Shown here: positions 33,784 to 45,200 of the stretch, piece by piece | How the letters are laid out: each line of letters starts with the position of its first letter | How positions within the stretch are numbered: the stretch's first letter is position 1 | NCBI GenBank assembly: GCA_010909165.1 | Contig: VJWM01000249.1 | Span: 62,001 to 126,000, forward strand | Origin: Anthoceros angustus | Lineage: Eukaryota > Streptophyta > Anthocerotopsida > Anthocerotales > Anthocerotaceae | DNA: 64,000 nt | Direction of reading: 5' to 3' | Translations under genes and position numbers: made by a program | Notes under the pieces: model-generated | What the model was told of the DNA's origin: nothing | Seen by the model: the letters and a program-made list of their open reading frames with translations, nothing else | The model's database searches: none

Positions 33784-35249
33784 CTAGCGAGGGCGCTCTG
33801 AGGTGGAGGCCTCCGTAGGAAGTCCTGTGTCACTTCGATGGGGTCTTCTGGAAACTACTTCAGCAGCCCAAGCCTTCCCTAAGTCAGTTTGAAACTTTCC
33901 TGCACAACATCCACATTCCATCAGCAAAGAACATCCCAAACTGCAGCAAACAGTATTGGGCCTTGTTCTTACCTGCTGTGGTTCTGAAGAAGTCATCCAA
34001 GTTCTTCCCCTGAGCTGTGGATCAAATCAAACAAGGTATAAGTGCTGGGACATCTTCTACCCATCAGCTTCGCAAGAGTCAGGAGAGGAATCAGCATCCA
34101 CAGAATCGGCAAGGCAGAGGTACTGGGACATCTCCAATCAGTTTGGCAGCAGTAGGAAGAGGCGTCGGAACCCCACCTTTTTCATATTCCACGGCTTGCA
34201 AAATGAGCTCGATCTGGAAGGAAAGAGCCTCCGTGTTAAGCATGCCAGCATGTAGAAAAGAAGACTTAACCCCATAGCAGGCAAGGTAGAACGCAATAGC
34301 TGACCAGACTACCACCACCTTGGCTCTTAGAAACAAACCTTATCAAAGTCCTTCACAAGCTTGGCCTCAGGCGTAATATTGTCCTCATATTCTGACCATA
34401 GCTCCTTCACTTCCTTCGCTGTTTTACGGGTAAGAGTTATCATAGACAGACTGGAGTGTCTTGCTCGAGACAAGAATCAATCTTCACTGCAGGCGGCGAT
34501 TATGCAATACAAAATCACATACACAGTGAAGTGACCCACTACGTACCAGCGGGTCCTTCGCCCAAGAGCTTACACATCTGTTCAATAGCATCCCTCTCCA
34601 AAGCGCTCTTCCGCTCTTTGGGGATGTTATCAGCTGGTGTGATGTCGCCAACGATGGCTGCACCGACAACCAAAGACGATTGGTGACTGGAATTCGAACA
34701 GCGGAAAATGCTCTCCATCTGCCGGGAAAGAAGTGGTGCAGCTGACCTTCAGCAATGTCGTGAACCACAGCCATCTTCACAGTCCTGACACAAGAATCCA
34801 GGCCAATAAGCCCATAGGGACACGCACAACGCAAACCACTCCACCCTCGCTCCGTGGGCGTGACAGGAAGCGTTACCTGTCTCTGTTGACGCCAGGGAGA
34901 TCCGGAGCAACGAGGGCCATCACAGACATGCGGTACATGTGGTCCGCGATGGATTCCGACTCCTTCACCTCGTGATTGACCCACCCTGCCCTTTTGGTTG
35001 TCTGCACACATTGTGCAGTACTGCTTGAATTGGGCGCGGCAGCAGGTTCCAGGCACGGAGAATTCGGCACACGCCAGCCAGCCACCCTCCCCCGGCAGCA
35101 TGCATGGAATTCCCCGCAACACGGGAAGCAATGCTGACCTTAAGGCTCTGGCAGAGCGTGAGGAACTCGATGGCGGAGAAGGCGGACTGCGGCGGCCTAT
35201 GAGCGGGCACGGGGCTCCCGAGCCCACCATCCTGCTGCTGCTGCGCCAT
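33784..35249 (-). CDS. HD-domain 5'-deoxynucleotidase, HDDC2 type
   Basis: HDDC2/YfbR-type HD-domain phosphohydrolases remove phosphate from deoxynucleoside 5'-monophosphates. Eight exons join in phase: 35249-35139, 35001-34877, 34784-34747, 34657-34547, 34418-34339, 34213-34177, 34014-33973, 33899-33784, giving 219 residues. Key parts: AIEFLTLCQSLK, ESIADHMYRMSVMAL (first metal His), VHDIAE (the HD pair), IVGDITPADNIPKERK, ELWSEYEDNITPEAKLVKDF (distal Asp), DKIELILQAVEYEK, DDFFRTTAGKFQTDLGKAW. This is the full family length and all metal-binding positions are present. The ATG at 35249 is the only good start (MAQQQQDGG). No organelle targeting signal is evident. It is divergent from the TBL gene, with about 500 bp between starts. 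Confidence 0.95.
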
Positions 35250-35745
35250 GGCGAGTAAGGCCCCGCGGCGGCGACAAAGCGGCGCGGGCGAGGAGCGGAG
35301 GGAGCGTGGTGCGTGGTGGGAGGAAGCAGGAGGGAGAGCAAAAGCACAAGACCTGAAGTGTCTGCGGCGGAGGCGGGGGCTGAGGCTGAGGCGGAAACTG
35401 AAGCGAGAAACGGCGGCCCCAGCTCCGGCAGAAGCAGCGCCGCCGCCCCCGTTCCTGCCGCAAGAAAAGTTTCAGGCCAGCGCCAGCCCATGGGGCATCG
35501 ACGGCCGCTGCTGCTGCCGCAGCCACTCCCGCCTCCCTCACACCCTCTGATCTGGTAACAGCCTCATCGGCCCTGCGCGATTCTGCCTGCCTGCCGCCTC
35601 GCCTCCGTGTCGGTCCTGCCGCCGGCCGTGGCATGGCCCTGGAGCGGAAGCAAGCGGACCTCCTATTCGTGGGCCCGCCTGGCATGGCCCACCACCACCA
35701 CGGCCCCGCCTGCACTACCTGCCAGAGCTTGGAGCGGCAGCAGAT
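35250..35745. promoter_or_regulatory. Shared divergent promoter region of HDDC2-like and TBL genes
   Basis: The 496 bp between two divergent start codons are GC-rich, with no convincing TATA box, so both genes probably start from dispersed initiation sites. Overlapping long frames on both strands here result from high GC content and lack family features. Confidence 0.55.
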
Positions 35746-37310
35746 ATGGCGGCCGCTGCAGGAGCTCTCCGCGCACGGCCCGGCCCGCGATTGCGCCTCG
35801 CCTGGGCTGCGGGCCTGGCCGCCGCCGCCTGCATCTTCCTGGTAGCTTCCACGGCCAATCCATTTCCCCGGCGGCGGCTGCTGCTCCCGGTCCCGGGGCA
35901 CGTGCGTCTTGGATGCGATTACGGTGCGGGGAATTGGGTGCCGGATGCGGCCCGGCGGCCGGCCTACGATCACACCTGCCCGGACATTTTCAAGGGCTGG
36001 AACTGCGCAGCTGCAAAGAAACGGAATGCGCATTCTCTGCTGCGATGGCGGTGGTCTCCGACCGGATGTCATCTTCCGCAGCTGGATCCGCGGCTGTTTC
36101 TGGAGCGGTTCAGGAACAGGAGCATCGGTGAGGAAGGCGGGAGTCTCGCACCGATGCCGGATTTCGGACGCCTCCGGTGTCTGATGCGGGGGGAGGGGGA
36201 TGGGTGGCAGGGTTCGTGGGAGACTCGCTGAACCGGAACATGTACATCTCGCTGGCGTGCAGTTTGAGAGGTGCTGCCGGGAAGGCCGTCAAGGTGCGGC
36301 CTGGCGGGGCGGACAAGGGGTTGATGTTCCCCGCCTTCAACCTCACAATTGCATATCACCGGACCAATCTGCTAGCGCGGTACGGGAGGTGGGAGGCGAG
36401 CGGGAAGGGCCCGCTGGAGATGTTGGGGTTCAAGGAAGGGTACAGAGTCGATGCGGACGTTCCTCAGAGCAGCTGGGCAGAAGCGCCATTGCTGCACCAC
36501 GTTCTCGTCTTCAACACCGGGCATTGGTATGGGCCATCGCTTTGCTGCATCCCGGGAGGGAAGCTGGTGCTGGTGCTGTTTGTTGCTGGAGTTGGTGCTG
36601 TAGAGGAGGTGGTTCTGTCAGTGCAGGTGGTGGGCTCCGGACAAGTTCCATCCCCTCAATTCCCCACTGCTCTTTTTCCAAGGAGGAGAGCCGATTCTGC
36701 CTCCCATGGCTCCCGAACAAGGGCTGGACTTGGTGTTGCGCAACATGGTTCGCTACGCTTTGCTGGCTGCGTCTCTCGTTTGTTTGTCTGTCAGGGTGCC
36801 TGCAGCTGCTGAGTTAAATTCGCAATTGCAGATTGCGTTCGTGGAAGACAACATGCCCGGTGGATTCAAGTATTTCCGCACACAGTCGCCCAGGCACTTC
36901 AGCGGCGGTGACTGGAACGACGGGGGCTCATGTCGCTTCCACCGACCACTCCTGTCATTGCAGGTGCGTGCTACTTTCTACCTTTGTTTCTGTGGCTGGC
37001 AGCAGACGCGGAGGTCACCCACCTTCTCACGCAACTGTGTCACATGTGGAACAACCAGGTCGAACGCTTCTTCGCCACCAGTGTCAACACAGAGGCCCGC
37101 CTGGCCAACCAGCATGTAGTCAGAGCTGTTCTCGGAACTAGTTTCGTACTTCTGGATGTCACGCCCATGAGCGAATATCGTGCTGACGCGCATCCGGCCC
37201 AATCAGGAGGCAAGTTGCATGAAGATTGCATGCATTGGTGTTTGCCAGGCTTACCAGATTTGTGGAACGACATGCTCGCGGCTCATCTTCTGGACCAACC
37301 AACGTCCTAG
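35746..37310 (+). CDS. TBL: TRICHOME BIREFRINGENCE-LIKE wall polysaccharide O-acetyltransferase
   Basis: TBL proteins are Golgi type II membrane proteins that O-acetylate xylan, mannan, xyloglucan or pectin. The start at 35746 gives a short cytosolic tail and a signal anchor (LAWAAGLAAAACIFLVAST). The PMR5N/TBL domain follows: CDYGAGNWVPDAARRPAYDH, then CPDIFKGWNC and SLLRWRWSPTGCHLPQLDP. Exon 2 (36211-36526) opens with the catalytic GDS motif (GFVGDSLNRNMYISLAC) and ends FNTGHW; exon 3 is 36627-36747 (APDKFHPLNSPLLFFQGGEP); exon 4 starts at 36832 (FVEDNMPGGFKYFRTQSPRH). The last exon carries LLDVTPMSEYRADAHPAQSG and the second catalytic motif DCMHW (DxxH) in CMHWCLPGLPDLWNDM. Exon 1 ends at 36127. 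The junction between exon 4 and the last exon (about 36970-37006) is ambiguous. Substrate cannot be told. Confidence 0.93.
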
Positions 37311-37497
37311 CAACAGGAAAGGGACATAGGTTACAGTCTCCAAAAAAAGTTTCTTGCTTCAGGAAGACATCTAAAGAGTACAAGTCATTCCGTCAGGACG
37401 CGGGCAAATTGCTGGCGAACTTCTCTGTCCAGCTTCTTGATTGTTTCCTCATGTTCCCGCGGATATCCCACAAAGACTCCTTGCTACACCAAAACCT

Positions 37498-38934
37498 CTA
37501 AGCGAACAAGTCAATCCCCCAGAAGCATGCGGGCTGATTGCTGCGAGCTCCCCTGTCCAGCTTCTTGATCGCCTCCAGGTCTTCCCGTGAGAGCTCAAAA
37601 TCAAACACATCCACATTCTCCTGTAGCCTATCCAACTTGCTAGACTTGGGAATGACAACCGTCTGTCGCTGGAGGCCCCACCTCAAAACAATTTGTGCAG
37701 GAGTTTTCTTGTACTTCAGTGCCAGATCCTGCCACGAAAGAAAGGTGTTCATCAACACTCGTCCTGCCCACTTCCCACCATCCTGCAAATAGAAACACAA
37801 CTCCACTCACCTGAATTACGGGATCCTCCAACGGCGATGACGATCCAAATACCTCGTTGTTCGCTGAACCGCCGCCCAGAGGCGTGTGGGCCGTGACCAC
37901 CAGGTTGTGCTTTTGGCAGAATTTGACGAGGTCTTCTCTCTGGAAATAAGGATGCGTCTCTATCTGGTTCACGGCAGGCTTGATTTTGGAATAAGCGAGA
38001 CAGTCCCGTGTCAAAAACAGGTCATAGTTGCTGGAAGCACACATGAAAATTCATAAGACTTTGCAAAGGGCATGCACGACAATGCAACCAAGCGGATTCA
38101 AGAGATATATCACCTGATGCCGATGTGACGAACTAGGCCTGCAGAGACAAGATTTTCCATCGCGCGCCACGTTGTCTCCAAGGAGATAGTGACATCGATG
38201 TCAAGCACTCCGTCCGGACCTTTTGCACTGCCCGTTGTCCCAACACCTGTTGAGACAATATGGATTGAATTTCTTCAATGCGACTGCAAACAGGAAACAT
38301 GCAGATTGGTACAAGGAAGCTGGTGCAAGGCCCCTCGCCCACCTGTATGTCGGGTAGCAATAGGGAAATGAACCAAGTATAAGTCCAAATAGCCCAACCG
38401 CAAGTTCTTCAGACTATCTTCACATGCTTCTCGGACATGCCCATGATCGGAGTTCCACAGCTGCAGGATAGGATAGGTCTTAACATCGATACCCTCCCAG
38501 ACCAGCCATCTTCTATGCAGACATGGCAGGTCTTCTTGAAACCCTGCAAAGCTGGGCACCCTACCTTGGTAGTGATGAATAGTTCCTCACGTTTCACCAA
38601 GCCCTGCGCCAAGCCATCAGCAAGAGCTGCTCCCACCTCCTTCTCATTTCCGTAGTCAGCTGCATCAAACACACGGGGCCCTTAAGCTACAAGCAGGCAG
38701 AGCTGGATTAGAGCGTAGCAGTGACACAGACGGGCAGTGGGCAAGCACGTAAGTGTACGTTATTGCAAAGAGGTGGCCAGCAAACAAACCGGCACAATCA
38801 AAGTGGCGGTAACCGAGGCGGAGGGCTTGCAGGATAACGCCATGGAGCACTCCAGGCTGAGTGCGCCATACCCCCAAACCCACACTGGGCATTTGCCGTC
38901 CACCGCCCAGCAGCAGCGCACCCTTCTCTGCCAT
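37498..38934 (-). CDS. Aldo-keto reductase, aldose-6-phosphate reductase type
   Basis: Six exons encode an NADPH-dependent AKR of about 310 residues, closest in pattern to sorbitol-6-phosphate dehydrogenase/mannose-6-phosphate reductase (AKR2), cytosolic enzymes reducing hexose-6-phosphates to alditol phosphates. Seen in order: [23 protein letters not shown] joined to [13 protein letters not shown] (catalytic Asp and Tyr), REELFITTK (Lys), [37 protein letters not shown] (His), [82 protein letters not shown] (NADPH phosphate binding), ending [13 protein letters not shown]. The full tetrad is present. The ATG at 38934 (MAEKGALLL) is the natural start; a CATATAAA-like box at 38971-38980 is near, perhaps too near, to be the TATA box. 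It is tail-to-tail with TBL, 187 bp apart. The sugar substrate is inferred only from family. Confidence 0.95.
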
Positions 38935-39233
38935 GCTTCCTCCTGCGAAGAAGCTGATGCTGTTTCTCCCTTTATATGTGGCACCAAACCGACGGCACGG
39001 TCGGGACATCTTAGGTCAGCATACCGCATATTCTACGACTGTCCCTAACTCTCCTAACCTGAGGTTAGTTAACTGGCCCCACCTACCAGGAGACCGATGC
39101 TCATACGTTTTCAATACGAAGGCCCAAAAGACCCGTAATCTTGCAGTTCAACGTAAACTTGCAATACAATGCTACAAAAGAATAATTATTAGTCCCTAGA
39201 CACACGCCAACTTCTCTTTGGCTCGCACTTGAA

Positions 39234-42200
39234 CTAAGATTTCCCAGTCATATACTTCTCAATGTACTTATCAACCAACGATCGGATCTGTTTGTCACAA
39301 CCACAGAGTACGTCAGAACGCCCACCTAATCAAAGCAAAGCACCGAAATACTACTACACCCCAGCGATGCAGCAACCATATGCAACGAGTGGTGCAACAT
39401 GTTTACCTTACTCTTCCGTTTGACATTAAGAAACTCGGAAACATCTTGCACTTCAGTGCTTCCCGACTTCCTTTCCATTACCTTTGAGACAGACATTCAA
39501 AGATACTATGAACATAGATGGACAAAACGCACTATGCACAGGACCCTGATGAGGAAAATACACTAAACCCTCTACATCGGAGCTATTAAGGGAGCAGCTG
39601 TTGTGACATACCTTAGCAGTCGCACCCCTGAGTATGGTTTTGTACGTCTCTTTGTCAATCTTTCTTGACTTGTAGAGAGGCGTCAACAAATGCCCGATGT
39701 ATTCAGCAACGGCCTTCTTGATGTCCTGGTCATACAGTGACTTCAATTCCACCCGTGGATTACCGTCAGACTTTGGGTCAACTGGTTCACTTGGCCCATC
39801 ATGTCCAGTCTCCCCTTTTCCTGAACAGGCAAGAGGGTGAGATTCTCGCACAGCCACCACAGCCTCACTCGTAATGGAGGCATTCACCGGTTTGGGTGCC
39901 TGCGCACCACTCCCTTGCCCAGCAGTTGCCGACAAACTTATGGAGGCATCCACTGGCTTGGTTGGCTCCACAACATTCCCTTGCCCAGCATTTGTCAGCA
40001 AACTCTCCTCAGCTTTAATATGCAATTTAGCCTCGTGTTCTTGTGGTGTATCCACAGCTGGAGTTGGAGTTTGAACCCTGTTCACACTCATCTGTCTTCC
40101 ACTTAGTCTGCTCCTCTCATCCTCCTGATTTTTTATCTTTGACAGAGGGGTACTTGGATGTCCCAACAACATATCTCGATGGGTACCAGAAGTATCTCGA
40201 TGGGTACCAGAGTGATCTCGAAGGCCACCCGAGTGATCCCGATGGCCACCAGATTGATCCCGATGGCCACCAGATTGATCCCGATGGCCACCAGAGTGAT
40301 CCCGATGGCCACCAGAGTGATCCCGATGGCCACCAGAGTGATCCCGATGGCCACCAGAGTGATCCCGATGGCCACCAGAGTGATCCCGGTGGCCACCAGA
40401 GTGATCCCGATGGACTCCAGAGTGATCCCGATAGCTACCAGAGTTATCTCGATGGACACCAGAGTTGGCCATCTGCTCTTTGCCAGGAACACTTTTTGTC
40501 CTGTGGATACCTCCAAATTCTAGAGGACCACTCGTGGGAGAGTACAGTTGCCTGCGGCCCGGCTTTCCACCATCAGACCACTTTTTCTTCTTCCAATCTG
40601 GCACCTCGTCCTTAACTGCCAATTGCTCTTGCTTGGAGAATTTGTGGAATGATGGGATTTTGGGAAGAACAGGCAAAGCATTTCTCTCAGCCTCTGCTCT
40701 TGCATATGCCTGCGAACAGATAGCCACCAATTAACCTGACATGCTAGACAACCTCAACCAAGTAGCATCAGTACAGGGTAAGGCCCATTGCATTCCACGA
40801 AATGCAAGTCACCCGACTGTCAGAATCTACGTACGCACACAAACAGAAGCCAAGTGACTAATCTTTGAGCCACACCTCAGCAGCTGCCTTGGCGGCAGCT
40901 TGGGCTGCCTCTGCAGCAGCAAGAGCAGCTGCCTCTGTTTCAGAGAGAACTCTTGAAGCAGCCTCTAAATCCTTTCCAGGTTCAGCACCACCCTCCACAT
41001 GAATTACTTGATCAACATAAGAAGATTCCTGCAAATGGGGTGAACCCAAATGCCGTTTGCTCTGACTGACTGGTGAACCACCATTCAGAGAAGTTGATTT
41101 GTTTTCCGGTGCAGGACTTAGCTCAAGTGCACGCTGTTCCCCCACATTTACACTGGATTTTACTTCTCTTCCCTTGCCCTTCATGCTCCCAGTGACTTGT
41201 GGTTTTGATTTCTTAGGCAATTTTGGAATTCCATAGATAGCTTTCTCCTTCCTGAAAACTTCGACCCACTTCTTGACCAGCTGGCCTGCCACAGCCCGAA
41301 TGTCCCTGCTGGTATGTACCCAGACCTTTTCCTTGACCGTCCTTCCAATACCTGCCCAACAAATATGCTTTCTACCATTAAATCGCATAAGCACAACCCT
41401 TTCAACCAGCGAGGAAAACCAGACTTACCAGATTGTCTTATACAGAACAGATCTGTCGCAACTGAAAGGAGTAGACGCACACAGAGCCTTAGCAGCTGTG
41501 TCCCATCCTTGCCCATGGAATCCTGTTAACATCAACAAGAGGCAGATGTGAATCAAACCAAACCCAAACCATGAAGACAATACACTTGCATTCTGAATCC
41601 CAAATGTTAACACATATGGCACTGTGTTCACTCTAGAAAACAGATCTGTCAATGCAGCTCCCATTAATATCCCACAGCATCCAGAAAGTATAGCAAAGCT
41701 GGTAGCCTCGGAACATGCAAGGTGTACAGACTTGGTGAAACACAGAAAATTAACGCTGCAGTAATCATTCGTACCAATATCCAGTTGTTTAGAAGACTCA
41801 GCCCAACTTTTGTTCCAGCAAAACTTCTGAGTGAAGACACTGGTAGCTGCAGCATTTCCTTTGCCAGAAACAGCCGCCCAGCAGTAGTCTTAGCATGGTG
41901 AAACATATCCTTGAGGAGATCCGACTGACTCAAGGGCCTCTGCTCTCCATGCAATGACCCAACATCAGCCCGTAGAGCATTGGACAACTCTGCAGCTGAA
42001 AGCCGCTTCTCCATATCCCTGACTTCATTCCTCTCACTATCAGACTGCCTTTGTGCAGCTGCCATAGCTTCAGCTTCAGCAGTTGAGTCCCCACGATTCT
42101 CAAGAATATTGAAAATTCGGATGGCTTCTCTAAGTCCACTCATCATTGCTCCCCCAACTGTGTCTGGATGTTCCTTACACGTCCCTTCACCAGCAAAGAA

Positions 42201-45200
42201 CACACAACCCTCAACTGGGCGACCCAGTATGTCGTAGTCCTCACCTGAGGCACCCAAAGCTACATATGAGTAGGCGCCTCTGCTGTAAGGATCGCTTCCC
42301 CAGTTGGTCAGGACCGAAGCTACAGGATCTGGAACATGTTCTTCTCCAAACAACTTCCTCAATACACCTAAAGCGTGGCCTAGTATTTCGGATTTCTCCT
42401 TCATCTCTCCCTCATAGGAGGCACTTCCTACAACTAGTGCAATCAGTATTGGTACACCACAAGTCCTCTTCAGGTTCCAGAACATGAAACATTTCCCCCT
42501 AAGCTCTGTGCTCTCCGCAGTTGCACCAAAATAGTCCACTGTCTCATCCCAAAAGACAGATGGGAACTCCATTACTAGCTTATTCAGAAGACCAAAGCCC
42601 AGCCTTTTTATGGATGCAAGCTTCCAGTCTGGTAAAGAAGGCTCAAATTCTATCGAGTCCCCTTTCAAGCAACCGAGAGGAACAGTGATAAGAACAGCAT
42701 CACCACCAAAAACTTCCCCATTTTCCGTTTTCACATTCACCACTCTACGCATCTCACCTTTATTTTCTCCCTCCTTTACACTGTATGCAATATGGGTTAC
42801 TACACTTCCAAGATGGATATTCAGATTCTCACCCATGGCTTCCATTATGGTGCTGTAACCGCCCTTTATCATGCAGTGGGGTCCGCCAAAGCCTCCATAC
42901 ACATCGTCTTGGTTCCAATAAGGCAAAGATACTTTACAGAGTTCTGCTGCACATCCATACTCCAAGTTTGCAAAGTGCCAGTCCATTATGCGACGTTCAA
43001 GTGGACTTGCCACTTGAGTCCCAGTCCCTGAGCCCTGAGACTCAGACCCTAAGCAACTGACTTCAACAAGAACCTCAACTGGCTCAGATGATGAAGGAAG
43101 AATATTGTCTCTGGTATCCAGCCCCCCTAATGAATCACACAATGATGGCTTCGCATGTGTGCTCTCAATTTGACAGGCTGCAGTATCCGGGTCATCTTGT
43201 TCCTCAACTGGCTTAGGTGATGATGGAAGCACACTGTCTCTTGTATCCAGCCCCCCTGGTGAATCACAAGATGATGGCCTTGCATGTGTGCTCTCAACTT
43301 GACAGGCTGCAGAATCCAGGTCATCTTGTTTTAACACCAACTGGGATGACTTCAACACATCTATCCTGTCCACCTCCGGCCCAGTGCTGTTTACCAGAGG
43401 TGCCACCGCAACACCAGATACAATACTCCCATTGCCAGCAGAAAGTTTGCTTGCTCGCCGTTGATCTAGTAAATATTCCAATCCCTCCCCAAGTGACATG
43501 CGCATTGCGGCTTCACCATTGTGGGCAACCAGAGCCACTGTATCGTCCAGCAGACTGTTGTATTCAGCCTCAAGTGCAGCATCCACATCAGCAGGAACCT
43601 TCAGCCCAGTTACAGAATCATAGAGAGGACAATCACCACTCAATGTTGTCAGCTCAAGGCCTAGCTGCCTACAGAGAAGAGCAGAAGGATCAGCCCTTCT
43701 CTCTGCTGCAACGTCAGCCTCAACTCCTGTGATGATACTGGCTCCTAGATCAACTGGTGCAGAAAAACTAGAGCGATCTGTGTAGACCCTCCCTCCAACC
43801 CGATTGCGAGCCTCCAGCACAATCACATCAAACTTCATCCGCTGCAAATGCCTTGCAGCTGTCAGACCAGCTGGCCCAGCACCTACAACAACAACAGTTT
43901 TCTTCAGAGTCTTCCCCTCTGTTTCTGTATCTGAAAGGTGAGTCTGGTCCTCATACAAGGTTTGGGGTTGAAAAGAACCCTTATGGAGCCCCTGCAAAAC
44001 CTCAGCACTCCTAAAATCAAGCCCATCAGAAGAAACCAATGACTTCTTTAATTGCTCAGGCGCACTAAGCAATCGTCTCAGAAGCACCTCAGAGCTATGC
44101 ACGCCCTTTGGTTGTTCCTTATGCTCACTACCTACACCCCCTGCTGATGATCCACACAAATTGCCCGGCTGTGGCAACAACTGGACCACATTCTCACCAC
44201 AGTTACCTTCTAATACATCTACCGCTCCCAAATTTTGCTCAACAACCCCCTCTCGCAGAATTGAATCGTGGCCTTTCAGCTCATGTGCTACTGAATGGGG
44301 ATGTACACCTGCAGCCACATCTATATCCATGGGATCCGTCCCACCCTCAGCTGAAAGAACATCAAGGCCCTTGTCACTGTCCAGGATTCTCGTACTAATC
44401 TCAGTGCTCTTCGCCGTATTGACTACTCCATTTTCAACTATTTCCAACCCGAGTTTCCCAGGCACTGAAACACACCTCAGTAACTTCTCTGGTTCTCCGC
44501 GAATTTGTCCAAGTATAAGAGCAGCTTCTGCTTCATCATCATCCACAACACTGGCATCTTCATGGGAATGGCTTATACTCAACACCTCGTTCACCTCAGC
44601 AGCAGCAGTGCCTTCATACTGCACAATATCTTTCTCTACATGCAGAAAGTTTTCCTTTTTCACAGCTAGACCGGTGTTGATGTACCCCTGAACGAGCAGA
44701 CAGTGATCTAATCAGGACAATGGAAGTTTGGAATCACTGACATCCCCCACACCACCAGTGGTGAGTGACACATGTCATGTGCAAAGGCAGAGTCAGCAAA
44801 TCAATGTTACCGTATGCTTCAGCCTAGCATCTTTGAAGCCACAACTCATCAGCGACTGGAAGATAAAATTGAGGTTGTGAGGTGTACTCACATGGATTTC
44901 CAGAAACTCGTGAATTTCACGAACCAGGACGGACCGGGGAGAAATATCTGAGGATGGGAAGAGGCTGCGGATGCAGTCCTCAACACTGAGAATGCATTTC
45001 ACGTCCCTGTCCCATAGCCCCAAGATCTTGTTCCTAAACTCCAGTCACATAGATGTCAGTACAAACACAATTCCCATCCATGGGTGAGCAGCACAACAGC
45101 AATTGTAATCGACACTACGCACTTGCAATAAAGTACATCCAGGGTCACATAACAAGAATTCCAGCGCAAAAGAGCTAAGAAATCCACCTGTACTCCAAAT

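Noticed and set aside
35197-36072. 291-codon minus-strand frame across the HDDC2/TBL promoter and TBL exon 1
   Set aside because: GC-driven shadow; no family features, and it overlaps the confident TBL exon.
38971-38980. TATA box of the AKR gene
   Set aside because: CATATAAA lies only about 37 bp upstream of the ATG, leaving almost no 5' leader; noted but not listed as a promoter.
40155-40480. CRISPR-like short repeats
   Set aside because: The 21-bp units are contiguous without spacers and encode an in-frame heptad.
40043-40615. 190-codon plus-strand frame with SDPDGHQ repeats
   Set aside because: Complementary-strand reading of the LDL3 minisatellite; flanking exons with matching splice sites are on the minus strand.
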